Shown piece after piece: positions 25,301-37,507 of a stretch of 64,000 bases of DNA. The notes beneath the pieces were generated by a model. The model ran no database searches, was not told the origin of the DNA, and saw only the letters and a list, made by a program, of their open reading frames with translations. Each line of letters begins with the position of its first letter. The stretch's first letter is position 1. The stretch covers positions 219,290 to 283,289 of the forward strand of contig WBMV01001238.1 of NCBI GenBank assembly GCA_013396655.1, given 5' to 3'. The position numbers and the translations under genes are program-made. This DNA comes from Campylorhamphus procurvoides. Taxonomy: Eukaryota > Chordata > Aves > Passeriformes > Dendrocolaptidae.

Positions 25301-27104
25301 GTGTGGAAGTGTTCTATGCAGAGATCTCTGTCACTATGAGGTTTCAAACACTGCATGACATAAAGATTATTTGCTGCACAACAAGCACTTTTGCACTTCA
25401 ACGTTTCAACAATGTGACAAACGCTTGAAAAAAATGCTTTCAACTTTAATTGAAAAGGTAATTGCTAAGGAGAAAAGAATGGAGCTACTGCTTTTCTTGT
25501 GTGTTACCTTCTTAGTTGGCACATCTCCAAAATCAGCTGATACAGAGATAAATCTGCATTTTTTGAGAAAGCCATCAGTAAATCCAAATCCTATACTTGG
25601 CTATGTATTCCCACTCCACTCAAATTTCTTTCTGAAGTGATGAACACACAAGGAACTTCAATATAGTGTGGAGGAATAAATGCTGCAATAATTTAGAAGG
25701 GGGAAGAAAACCCACGAAGCATGCTGAGCTGCTATTTTCCAACTTGTGAGTTAGACTTTTTTTTTCTTGAAGCTGTTGCATTGGTTTCCTCTCTTGTTCC
25801 TTTCTCTGACTGCTGGAGGATGAAATGAGCCCTGGTGAAAAGAGAAGACTAGGGCTTTAAATCCTATTCTGTGCTTTGAAGTGGGTCTTCATTTCTTGTT
25901 AGACTTTGCGCCATCCATCTCCAAGCAAATTTCATTTTAAAAATCCAGCTTTATTTCTGCTTTATGCATATTAAGTTTGGGTAATGTTCAGGCCCAACTA
26001 CCATTTAGCTCAATGAAGAAAAGTTTTGTTCTTCATTAACGCCCACAACTTAATCAGTGTTTGTGGATATATCATCTTTTATTTCCTCTTTAGCTCCATT
26101 TTGGCCCACCCACATTAGATGTATGATTTTGCCATTTCCCTTGTTAAGTTCTTGTTTTCCCACCAGGCACTGTGGTGTATTCACGTGACAGAGCAGGATG
26201 GAGTTGCCAGGCACAGTCTCATGGGCAAAAAAAACCCCAATTCCCTGCCTTTCTATTAACCAGCATGATGTCTTGTAGACAGATCCTTCAGTATTTTTTC
26301 TAAATTTCTCCTTCAGTAACTTGTTCATACCAGGATCAGTTCTGAGAGAGACAGAAAATTCCAGGTAGGCGTGGAAGGGCCTATCTGCTGTCAGTGGGCC
26401 AAGGCCACCCTGCTCAAAAGTACACAACCTCACACCAATACTCAAAGACTCTTCCAGTTTCTGCTTAATTGTCTAGTGAAGAAAATACTTCCCAACAGCT
26501 CAAGGTCAGAAAGGGGAATGCAGTTTTTGGCCAAGACCCAAACTGAGAGAAACCAATGAGTCTTTTGTGCAGGAAATGTGAAATGCTGCGTGTTTCCTTC
26601 CTTAGGTATAAATAATTATCTCTGTGACCCCAGTTGCACGATCCCTTGTAAGTGATATATATATAGCACTTCCCAACAAAAGTGATGAAATTCTAGCTTT
26701 CAGAGGAATGTAGGTAGGCAGACCTCTAAGAGCTACTTGAGTAGTGCAGACAAAAGCTGGCTTTCAAAATTCACATTATCAGCTTTCTCATCTGCGGAAG
26801 CTTGGTTTTCTTCTGAGGCAGGTTTTGAAACATATTATTACAGTAAGTGTAGGGCTCCAACTCTGGTGCTGAGCTGATAATCCTGGAAACCAAAGATTTC
26901 AGCTTACCCAAAAAACCCAGCACAGGGCAAACAGCATAAGTGGATGCTTCCCTACCCTGGACCCCTCCTGGGAGAGGAGAGCATAGCTGCCTCCCTATTC
27001 CCAGCAGGCACTTTGCCTGCCGAGCTGCAAGTAATAGAGTATTGACTCACTGCCACTCGAAATATCTCGCATGCTGATGTTGCCCAGAACCCAAAGTGTA
27101 TTAC
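19361..27104. other. Unique non-coding sequence with one 11-bp tandem duplication
   Basis: About 7.7 kb with no recognised transposon and no convincing coding exon. A perfect two-copy 11-base repeat (TTCAACCTTAA) lies at 24072-24093. Open frames up to 131 codons (for example 26050-26445 minus) have no recognisable domain, and that length is expected by chance in a window of this size. Confidence 0.5.
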
Positions 27105-27155
27105 CTCTGCATTAATTGAAATGTAGCTTTCAGCAGCCCTTATAAACGTGCTCAA
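27105..27155 (-). other. Candidate 51-base exon, phase 0/0, minus strand
   Basis: On the minus strand a good 3' splice site (CTTTCACACTGCAG) is followed by 51 open bases and a 5' splice site (GAG then GTAATA). The 17-codon translation includes STFIRAAES and ends NAE. Both ends fall in phase 0. It lies in a mildly CpG-enriched segment (about 27.0-27.25 kb). The exon is too short to assign any function, and decoy exons of this size are common, so it is recorded as a lead only. Confidence 0.2.
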
Positions 27156-30100
27156 CTGCAGTGTGAAAGCATTTGTTTCCAGCAGAGATCCTGATAACTA
27201 GTGAGATTCAGGAGCGGTGACTGACCTTTGATCATCGGCTTTCAGCTTGGCTTGCTGCCATGCTGGGAGGAGGAAGGGAAAGTTCTTCCTTATAAAAGCC
27301 AACTTCATGTCAGTGTCTCCTGTTAACATTTAGTTTGTTTAGCTAAAAACACACAGCTTTGAAGCTCCCTTTGTACTGAATTGCCCAGCTCCTTTTCCCA
27401 ATGGTAATGGTAGCTCAGAAGTTATGTCTTTATTTTTAACCCATATGTGACTCAAATTTTGATGGATATTGCAGCTGCTGCATTTCCAAGTTTGCCTATC
27501 TCCTCGCTTTCCCCTCATTTCACCTCAAAAACTGACTTGAGATTTTCCTTAAGGCTGCCAAAGTCAACTTCACCTCTTCCTTGGAAACTCCTTAGCTCCA
27601 CTGTTTAGGGACAAAACCTCTTCTTGGGTGCTGCCCAAGTGCAGCTCTGGCTGTGCTCCCCAAAGGGCTGGTATGGTAGCAGCCAGCAGCTCTTCAGGCT
27701 GATGTGTGCTTCTGCAGTCCTCAGACTTCTGAGAGAGCCAGGGCTCTCAGGCCTGCAGCTCCTTCATTGTTTGTTCCTGTTCAGCCTCCCCTCGTGCTTT
27801 GATTGTTCTTCATGGCAGGAGGGTCAACTGACACCTGTTCAAATCTAGGTTTTAGATTGCTGTCTGCGACATGACCTGGTTGCTCCTGTGACTTTGGAGT
27901 AATTTATGCCATATGAGCTTGGCTCCATGCATTTCTCTGAAATTACTCTGATTTACCCTGATTACACACAACCCCATTAGCCCATGTCACTGGTAATGTA
28001 GTTCAGTATTAGTAGAACAACAGCAAAGTATGTTTGGCTCCCACCACACCCAAAATCAAGACAAAAATGAAAACCTAGTAACACCCAGTTAGTGGCCCAT
28101 TCAGGAATGTGCCAATTTCACACTATGTCATTGTTAATAAAAGAGATTTAATGGAAGTAGCTTTTGTTGGTATCTAGTCTTCTAAGAAAATCTTAAATCA
28201 TTTTGATTTCCCTTGTTAGAGTATCAGTTCATTAGTTTTGGCAATTTTCTAGTTGGAAAACCAGTCTAATCTTTAAATGCTAAGAGAGATGCAGAGTGTT
28301 ATTTCTCTTGTTTTCCTCCCCTACTTTAGTGTCATGTTTTCTGGTGTTTGATGAGGTCCATACAAGCAGATGTGCTGAAAAGGGGGGAAGAAGCAAATCT
28401 GTGAATAGGTTAACTCAGCTCTGGGATGAGTTTAGAAATGTTGTAACCATTTTCCATTTTTGAGAATATTTTTGCTATCACCTTTAATGGTATATTCTGA
28501 ATCTGCTCTGTTTTAACAGGTCATGAGATATTTTTCATTTTGCCCAAACCATGGATTCTTTGAAAACTTGTGTGTCTCCCATTAATCCATCATATACCAC
28601 CATTATATAGTTTCCTAGAGAGCACTAAATTTTGATCTGGTATGAACTGATACAACTCTATTGCTTTTACCACTGCTGCTTCATTTTTATAGTAGCATGC
28701 CTAGGGGATATTTTGCATTGTGCTTATATGAGAAGAGGCTTGCAAAGGCCAGCTGCTAGAGAATCTTACTGCCTTTTTTGTCCCTCCCCTGGATTTTGCC
28801 ACCATCCTTGGGCTGCGAGTATTCCCCTTAATGATCTGTGGAACGAGCATTAGGAAACATTAGGGCAAGCACCTTCACCACATGCCTGCTGTTACCTCTG
28901 GAGATTTATGAGTCACAGCAATAGCAAGCAAAGTGAAGCCAAGAGGGCCTCCTTCTCAAAGAGGAAAATTGAAGGACATTCAAATTCTGGAGTCAGAAGG
29001 ATGTAAGTAATAGGTCCGTGAGCCTGTCAGAATCTAAACAGCATATTTGTGTATTCTAGAGACTTCACATTTTAAATTTGGGCTCACACATAGCATTGCT
29101 CAGTAGCCCACTCAGTTCCCGTATTGGGATGAAACCCAGCCATGTGCCATCCTTACTTAAGTGGAGTTTCTGAGCAGAGGCTGTGATCTGGCCTGGGTTT
29201 TCATGGCTTAAGATATGGTGAAGCTCCAGACTGAAGACCTCTGCTTTTTTTGTTGGTAAGCACATTTTGAAGGTCTGCAGCAAGAGAGCATTTAAAGAGC
29301 CTCTGCTGGAATGAACACCAACAGATTGTAAATTGCAAAGTGCAGTGTAATTGAATCTGATCTCTGGCTTTTACAGACTGCAGTAATTGGAAATTGTCTT
29401 TCTTTAAAGTCTATGCCATTCCTAGGATGGCTTCTTGAAACCGTGATCTGATGATTTTTAAAGGCATAATCATGTGAAATAAGAAGTGGTATGCAGTCCT
29501 CTTGGTACTGGTGGAGAACGGCGAAGTGGAGACTTTTGGAACTCCTGCTGTGTCACTGGTATTAAACTAAGTCCTACACTGTAATTAACAGCTTAGCAAA
29601 TATGAATTCAGTCCTTGAATAGCCACGGCCTGGAGCCCAAGTATATCAGTGCCCCGTTCAGGTCCAAACAGATGACCTACAACAGGGCTGAGTGGAAGCA
29701 GTCCTGGCTGGCACTTGGCAGCAGGAGGCAGAGCACCACACACGTGCCCCTCCAGCCAGATCCCCAGGCAGCTCCGTGCTCTCCTGGATATACTCTGCAC
29801 ACCTCCTCAGTGCCAGCCTTTGTCACAACACTGCCCTGCCTAGTGGCTAAGCAGTTCTCTCTATAATGCAGGGGATCTAAATTTTGTCTTCAGCTGTGGA
29901 AATACAATGATTTCCCTAACTTCTTGTTCCTGTATATCCAGGAGATCTAAAGGTAATGTTTGAATATAAGGAAACAAACCAGATGGAGTCTAGAACAGAA
30001 CAGTGATTTTCATAATGTTGTACACATGCTATTTGGAGTGCACACTCTTTCTCCTCATATGGCCCTTTTCTGCTTCAATATTCTTTATTTTTTAGCATGC

Positions 30101-33100
30101 AATGACGCATACATTAGTTGCCTAGGTATTGATTAAAGATTGTGCAGAAAGCCACAAGCAGATCTGAGACCTGAGATCTTCAGTGGAGAGCCTCAGTGGA
30201 GAAGCCAGTTTAGCTTTAACAGGAAGAATGTTAAAAGTTGTTTTCCTTAGTATAACGTACTCTCATGGTAAGATGGTACTAGTCACCAGAAAATGATTGA
30301 ACAGCTCAAGAGAACGTGTGGAGACTGGTGAAGTACATCTCAGACATCTGAAACCTGGAGGGTAAGCAAGCTCAAATTAGAAATTTGGCTTAAATTTGAA
30401 ATTATTTTTATTACCAAATAAAAAACCTCCTAGGGAGCGATTATTCAATCCTCTACTTTAAGAATAACTTTTCAGAAGACATATTTTAGCCAGATATTGA
30501 CTTAAATAGATGGTTATGGGGTTCTTTATGGGGTTACTAGTGGAAATGAAATACATTGGAGATTAGAAAGTGTGATTGTAATGGTTCATTCTTGCCTTAA
30601 ATTCTCTGGATCTATAAGAGAGCAATTTCTTATCTGCACATGCCAGATAAGTGGAAACTCCAAACTGGCTTTAGATCTAAGCCAACAGCTGTGAATTCTA
30701 GAAAATTCAGGATAGGATGGAGGGTAAGAACTTCTGTGAACCTTTCCCCACATCTGCCTGCATTTTCCACAGTGCTCTTATACATGATGCTGCAGGTGGA
30801 AGTCGGCTATCACCTTCTTGTCCTTAAAACAGTTGTTTTGTTGCCATCCCTCTTGATGAGGACATACTACCACTTCTGTTGTTGTGCATAGCGAGTAATA
30901 GGAAATATCCTGAATATGAGGTGTTTTGGAGGGTCATCATGGGAGAGGCTGACCAGCATCGACTTGTTCCAAAGGCTGAGTTTCTTTGGTAGTTTCCAAG
31001 TAGTTCAAACCTGCCATCCACCGGCTCTGTCTGCCAGTCCAGACGATCATGTTCTCAACTTTCCACTTCATGGGCTGGGAAGAGCATGACTACTTGGACT
31101 GTGAAGACAATTATTACCTGTAACTGCATGCTGCCAAGATACGGTTACAAGTTGGGTTTCAGTTTCACATTTCTTCTTTGCTGTAACTATTTGGACTGGC
31201 TATGGCATTTTGCTCAATGCTTTTTCTTCATGAAATCCATCTGTTGATATCTTCTTACTGAAAAATGTATTTTGCATGCAAGTCCCCAAATAGCCAATGC
31301 TTCCCCAACTCCCACCTTTTTCAGGAAATACAGCTTGAGTAGCCATGTGCGCTGAGCAGTGGTGTTTGGAAAAGCAGGAATGTGTTACTGCAATCATAGG
31401 GAAGGAGATGGGATTAAGTACATATTTCTCATTGTTTCCTTTATCTCAGTTGGAGTGAGATGGCTGTGTGAAAACCTCTAGCAGTTGGGTGGCTTCAGTG
31501 AGGCACCTGAAATTAGAAACCACTTTTAATAAACTCTATATAAATAACATTAGTATGAGGGATTAAAGAAAGAGCACTGAAGGAATTTAAGGGCATCGGG
31601 TTGATGTGTTCTCCTTAAAATGCTCCTTCAGACCTGTGACCAAATCCCACCGTTTACCCTGCAGTATTCCTTACTCTGCTATGCCAAGGCAGTTGTCTTT
31701 TTTGGAAGAGGGAACAGTTTCACATATGTACCATGTTTTAAGAATGATTGACTGGCTTCAAGGAATCCGTTTTAGTTACACCTAGGTAATTCTGCTAACT
31801 AATAAATATACTTAGCACTAATCGTTTTGTGGACACTCAGAAATACCTGCACACACAGCTGGAAGGACTCTCTGTGCTTTTAATTCTTTTTTTCTTTCCA
31901 TGCTAATGTCAGTGTTGGGATCCTCTGTTCTCTGGTACAGGTAGAAATGGCATTGTTCCCCTTTCTAGGACACAACGTTCTGCCTGCACATTTCTACCTC
32001 TGCATTCACAGCCAGGCTTCACCCAGAAGGTACTGACATAAATTATTTATACTGTGTTTTGAAGGTTCCCTGTGATCACATAAAATATATTCCATTTGAA
32101 AGTGGTTTTCATAATCAAATTTGCTTTTAGCATTTAAGCCATAAAGTTGTGTTGAATGCACTTGGATAGAGCATACCCTTTCAAGTAACTTTTGTGTTAA
32201 AAACCTTAAACCAGATCTGTTTAACAAATATTCAATGAACATGTTCTCTGCTGCTCCCGTGGTAGTGCAGTGTTGTGAGAACACTTTCTACAGAAAGGCA
32301 CACTGCAAGCAGTTTGGACCCGAGAGTGGTTAGCAATCTGTGGAACACAGGTCAGGGACTCTGCTGTGAATTCCTCTACAAAGCTGTTATGTGATCCTGA
32401 GGAAGTTGCATTGCTCGCCTATTCCTGCTTCTTCCCCATGTCTCATCTGCTGACAGTACTCTACTTAACATGTTTCCTTTGGAAGGTAGTAAATATAGCA
32501 TTTTAGGGTCCAAACCTGTGAATTTTTCAACCATTTTATACTGATATCATGCCAGTTGGATTAGTAAACACATATAAAGAAGAATTTGGTCTTCACCTGT
32601 TGGTATCACATAACCTGAACCAGTCTCCTGCATAAACAAGCCACAGACATATAACTTCAAGAGGGTGTTTGCTCAACAGTATGGTTTTGAAAATCCAGCT
32701 CACTGCCTACAGGCATTGTGGTAAATATGTCTTGCTCAAAAGTATCAAGCATATTCAAGTGGACAATTACAAATTCCCATGAAAATATAAAATGTTACAC
32801 CTTACAGAAAGAAAAAAGCTACTACAAATCTCCTACATTTGATATTGATACCACACCCTGAAGGATTTCTTAGCCAGCCACTGACCAATTCTGCTTAGAA
32901 AGTTAATTTTAAAGTACTGTTTATTTATACCTTCTTTCTGTCTGCATAGTAGGAGGTAATAGTTTGATTTTGACTAAGTATCACCATACGCCTCATGCTG
33001 CAAAGCAGTGAGTGAGTTGATAAAGTTTCTCAGATAAAATTCCGCTGAGTGCAACTTTAAAAATCACACTTTGAATATTTTAAAAAGGCAAAAGTTTACT

Positions 33101-33204
33101 TTTCCTCAAGTTTATTTACAGAAACCATTGAAGTGCATAGACATCCTCAAAATCAATCTCTCCTAATAATGTATAAATATTCTGCTCAGTATCTATGCAC
33201 TGTG

Positions 33205-33205
<1 letters not shown>
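27156..33205. other. Unique non-coding sequence
   Basis: About 6 kb without recognised repeats or exons. The GC-richer patch at 29.6-29.85 kb has open frames on both strands but no domain. I see nothing else that can be supported. Confidence 0.5.

Positions 33206-33242
<37 letters not shown>
33206..33242 (+). repeat. (TG)n dinucleotide microsatellite
   Basis: An uninterrupted TG repeat of about 18 units, preceded by TGTGT. Such tracts are usually polymorphic in length and can adopt Z-DNA. Read on the minus strand it gives the HTHTHT run in a spurious predicted protein at 33116-33328. Confidence 0.97.
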
Positions 33243-33243
<1 letters not shown>

Positions 33244-33634
33244 CATGCAAAACCTTATCTTCACCATGTAATGTGACATGAAATATGGTCACCAGCACAC
33301 ATGCCAGTAGGCTGTGCAGTGGAGGCAATGTATTGATAGCTGCCCTAGCTTTCCCTGTACATCTGAGGTGCCATGCACTATATTAGTCTACATCTGCACA
33401 ATCTGCAGGCTGTGCCACACAGAGCACAAAGAGCTTTATCTTCAAAACGTATTTTACAAAGATTTCCATGGGGAAGGAAGCATATAAATAACTTAGGAGC
33501 ACTGCAATCAAATATATGGCAATTCTGGGATTTTTCAGATGGTGCTGTGTTTGCTTCCTTTTGAAAATGTAGCTGGATGATGCCTATGCCTGCCTTTCAG
33601 ACAAACAACTGTTCTGTTGAGCACTGCAGATCAC
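33243..33634. other. Unique non-coding sequence
   Basis: About 390 bases between the microsatellite and a candidate exon. No feature is visible. Confidence 0.5.
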
Positions 33635-33746
33635 CCGGCTGTGATCCAAAAGCAGAGCTCCCACTTTGCCAGGCTTTGCCACGCCGCAGCCAGTGATGGA
33701 CTCTTCCGGCTGTGATATCTTCCATTTCCCGATCAATGCTGTTCCA
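33635..33746 (-). other. Candidate 112-base exon with strong 3' splice site, minus strand
   Basis: On the minus strand the tract TATTGTATTTCTTTTTGCTTAG is close to an ideal 3' splice site. The following 112 bases hold about five CpG sites, a local excess, and end at a possible donor (CCGG then GTGATC). Two frames are open through the segment. One begins WNSIDREMEDITAG and the other GTALIGKWKISQPEES; the first has the more typical charged composition. Without homology I cannot choose. If no donor is used, both frames reach stops within about 60 bases, so it could also be a terminal exon. No domain is recognised. Confidence 0.3.
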
Positions 33747-36700
33747 CTAAGCAAAAAGAAATACAATATTCATAGGAAGGGAGAAAGCAAGAAGCTGTGT
33801 CTCTCTTTCTCAATGATGCTAGCAGGCAAGCAGGAATGCAGACACCAGGATTTTGGTCTCCACTATCCTTCTCAGTATGCTACACATGACCCAGGATTTA
33901 ACAGGGAAAAGGAAATCTCTTTTCAGATATCAGATCCTATATTTAGAAATTTGCATCAAGTCCTGTTTCTGTGCCAAGCAGCTCCTGGCTAGCTGATGAA
34001 CCTATCTCGCTGCTCCCACCTGTGGATCTTGTGTTATGAAACTAGGTACAAATTTCTTTAATGGTCTTTTTAAATGAAAAGGCAATCTGCTTGCCCTCCT
34101 AGAAAGATTTTGACAGCTCAGATGTCATTTGCCATGTAGGATTTGGCCAAGGCACATAATCTACTGTCTGCAAAGTAGTGAAAGCTTTGGGGTCTTAAAA
34201 TGACCATTTAGTAGTATCTATAAACCTCAGTATTTGTCTCAGATAAATATCTGTGCATGCTGCTGCTCTTATCCTTTGGCAGCACTGTCAAGCACTGTCT
34301 CAGAAATTTTACTGTTGCATCACCTCAACTCAGCTGCAACTGCAGATTAAACAAGAAGGAAAGCAAAGCTTCCTCTACATGATTTGCAGCTTATAGGCTA
34401 TAAGCATTACAAGGACAAAATAAATGGAGGAGGGAACAGTGAGGGAGCATGAGGGTGTCAGCAGTAAGTATAGCTGTAAGCCTGTTTTCTTTCTGCATTT
34501 TAATAGAGATCTCTCGCTACACTGAAGCCTGTGTGTGGCTCAGGAATAGCCTCTACTGTGCTGCCCTAGCCACGACTCATCATTTGCTCCACATCTAGTA
34601 CTAAAGGCTGGACCCTGCCTCCTTACACAGTGTCTTAACCTTGTCTTGCCCTTCTACCCCACAACAGCCGCTTTGTTTCCTTTCACTAACAGGCAGACAT
34701 CACAAATTCCTTCCCTCTAAAGCCATTATAACAGAAACAGCACCACCCCAAGTGGTTTCAGAACTAACTGATTTAGATGCTGGAGTCTGCTGCAAGGCCA
34801 AAAATAACTCCCCATTTCTTTCTCCTTCATTGGTGAAAGTAGGAGAGAAAGTGGCCAATGACAGAGACACAAATCCCCCATAGGCATCGGAGACAAATCT
34901 ATTTTGTAGCAGAAAAAAAAATAATGCTCTTGAAAAATGTTTCTTTGCTGAGGCCAATAGATACAGACCTGCTGCATGCAATTTTGCTGAACTGATGGTA
35001 TCACTTGAATGGCTCACAGACTACATAAAATGCATTACATAATTATATTTTTAAACACTGTCCCCAGCTGTGCTGATGCACATAAAAGCTGTGTTTACAA
35101 TGGACTCTGCACATGTAATTATTTTGTGGCACTTGCTCTGTGCATTTCCTTGATGGATGCTCCATGGTGCATAAAATTGTAGCTTTTATCATAGATTCTT
35201 GAAAATATTCTTTGGATGTTTCAGCTTTAAATACTCTGTTGTCCTCACATGGGTGAACAGGACTGATGCCTGGAAGGGCTAAATTATAGCATCTGAGGGA
35301 ACACCTTTAAGTCCTCTGGGAGCAGCAGAGTGGGAAACATGATGAGTGTTGGAGTTGAGGCACCTGGGTCACAGGAAGCACTGAGCAGCAGAGCTGGCTG
35401 CTCCTGCATGAGAGATTCCCTGTGCTGATTTTCCAGAGAGAGCAAGAGCCCTGTCCCTATTAGCCCTGCACACGTTCATCCCAACCTGATTAATGCTGCA
35501 TCAACCCAGATGCTTTGTAGGATGGGGAGGCTAAAAAATTCCTTATGCCTATGTGGGTGCAGGAGCAAAGGGGCTGGAGGCTGCTGGTGAGGAGTCAAGC
35601 AGAACACAGCCTGGACTGTAGGGATCAAAGAACAGCTTTGATTTATCTTCCCTTCTGTTTGTATACAGCAAGCGGGCTCCCAGCATTTCACTGTGAGCTC
35701 CCCCTTCTCTGTTCTCCATCCAGTTGTGGAATACCATGCATTTCTTTATGTTAGTGCAGTAGTTGATGCATAGGATCCAGCAAAGAGGACAGTGGGATGT
35801 TTATTTTAGATTTTTAATATCACTGTGAAAACCTAGATGCCGGAAGGATTGGTACATAACACAGTCCAAGAGTTTTGCCTGCCAAACAATAACACTTGGA
35901 AATAAATAAAGACAAAAATTAATACAATATCCTGAACAACAGCTTCAAAATGATGGAAGAGCAGCATCACAGGTAGCTACCTTTATTTTTTTAACTATTG
36001 TTGCAAAGAACTGGCAGACTTTTATTGTCAATAAGCAAAATGGTTTGGCATTTTACCTCTCAACTCTGGCTACCCTTAGACATGAGACTCCACAAAGGAA
36101 ATGTGAGTTTTGTTGTATACCATTTTTTAATGGCAGGTGTTTTGTTGGAATTCAGGTCTGTTTTCTGGTAATAGATAGCTTGAATTCCTTTATTATCATT
36201 TCTTTTCCATTTCAGTCTTGTGTTTGGTCATGGAGGCTGGAAGCCTATGCTTTCCCAAGGACAGTTGCACCATGTGAAGTAGTAATTGGTCTAATGCTAA
36301 TAGTGATCAAATTATTCCAAAACAAAGGGCCTAATTGTTGGTAAACCAAGTTTTCCACCCTCACATGAATATTATCTTCTCCCATCATGGAACTCTTCAG
36401 CTATGCTTGCCCTCAGCATTCCCTCTGTTCGGCATGTAAAGTTTACATACCAGCTTCTAGGCTGTGGATGCATTTTGCACCAAAATGTCAGGTGATGGAA
36501 GAACAATCTTTGGAGTGGAAAAAACGTGGAACTGCATGAGTTTATTATGTTCGTTTGCATAGTCTACCTTTCAGATAAACCTTATCCCTGCAAGTGTACT
36601 GGTACTTGAAAAAGAGTCCTTGAATAACCTGCACAAAAGCTGAGCCTCCAGAGAGGTGCCACTTTGGAAAGGCAAGCAGAGGAAGGTACCAGAAGTAGTG

Positions 36701-37439
36701 CAGAGGAAACACTTCTGGAGTAAGCACCCCTGGTGTCATTCAATATATGTGTCCATCCCATTTCTCCAACACAAGGTGTTGTTATTTTATTAGAGATAAT
36801 ATGGCTTGCACACATGACAAAAGGGTACGTTTCTCAATGGGTAAGACATACTTCTTACTCACATTACTGAAGTATGTGAGTATTATTTTCTAAAAGGGTT
36901 TATTTCCTTCTGGTCCCTTGCTCTAGACAGCCCTGCTGAAAGTCAATCAGCCATCTAGGCAGAAATGTGTTTTTCAAATATGTGATCATCTTATAGAAAT
37001 CAACATAATTCCATGTGCTTTGATAGAGCTGTGACTCAAGCCAGTGGAGACTCTAACTCCCCAGTATTTTATGTAACACAGATAAACCCCAACATTTGTG
37101 ATCAGAGAGGAAATATTTCTGGGTGTGGCATGCTTGCATCATTACTCTTCCACATTAGTTACAGTCCTTGGCTGCAGGCACTTGTGTAAGACATCTTTAC
37201 AGTAGATGGAGATAAGAGTTGCTCATGTGTTGCAAAACGTTAGTGTTATTCACAGATGAGAGTTAGAATCCACACTGAAGTTAGTGCAAGTTTTGCAGTT
37301 CAACAGGAACAAAAGAATCCTCTTAAGGCTACTGTTTGAACCCTGAACTTTGCCCTTTTTTTGGTATCTAAGTCACCAGAAGCTTGTTTCCAAAAAGCAA
37401 AATAATGCTTTGAGAAGTCACAGTTCAGTGTGAATGATG
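33747..37439. other. Unique non-coding sequence
   Basis: About 3.7 kb with no recognised repeat or exon. Overlapping open frames at 34.64-35.0 and 35.48-35.75 kb lie on both strands and show no domain. Potential AATAAA signals occur on the minus strand (for example near 36787) but cannot be tied to a transcript. Confidence 0.5.
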
Positions 37440-37507
37440 TCATTGCCATAGAGGTCGAGGCATCATCGTCGTTGCATTAAGTCCCTCTTGGAAATGTCCA
37501 ATAAAGC
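37440..37507 (-). other. Candidate terminal coding exon, minus strand
   Basis: A clear 3' splice site on the minus strand (CATTTTCTTTCAG) opens onto 68 bases with three CpG sites, ending at a TGA (37440-37442). Entered in phase 1, it codes for about 22 residues that include GHFQEGLNATTMMPRPLWQ. Phase 0 gives a shorter peptide ending KRDLMQRR. The phase-1 reading matches the phase of the donor at 40279, so the two could be adjacent exons of one transcript. The family is unknown. Downstream sequence would be 3' UTR, but no AATAAA is found in the first few hundred bases. Confidence 0.28.

Noticed and set aside
26050..26445. 131-codon minus-strand gene
   Set aside because: Somewhat protein-like, but there is no CpG signal, clear splice site or recognised family.
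33116..33328. 70-codon protein with a His-Thr repeat
   Set aside because: The repeat is the antisense of the (TG)n microsatellite.
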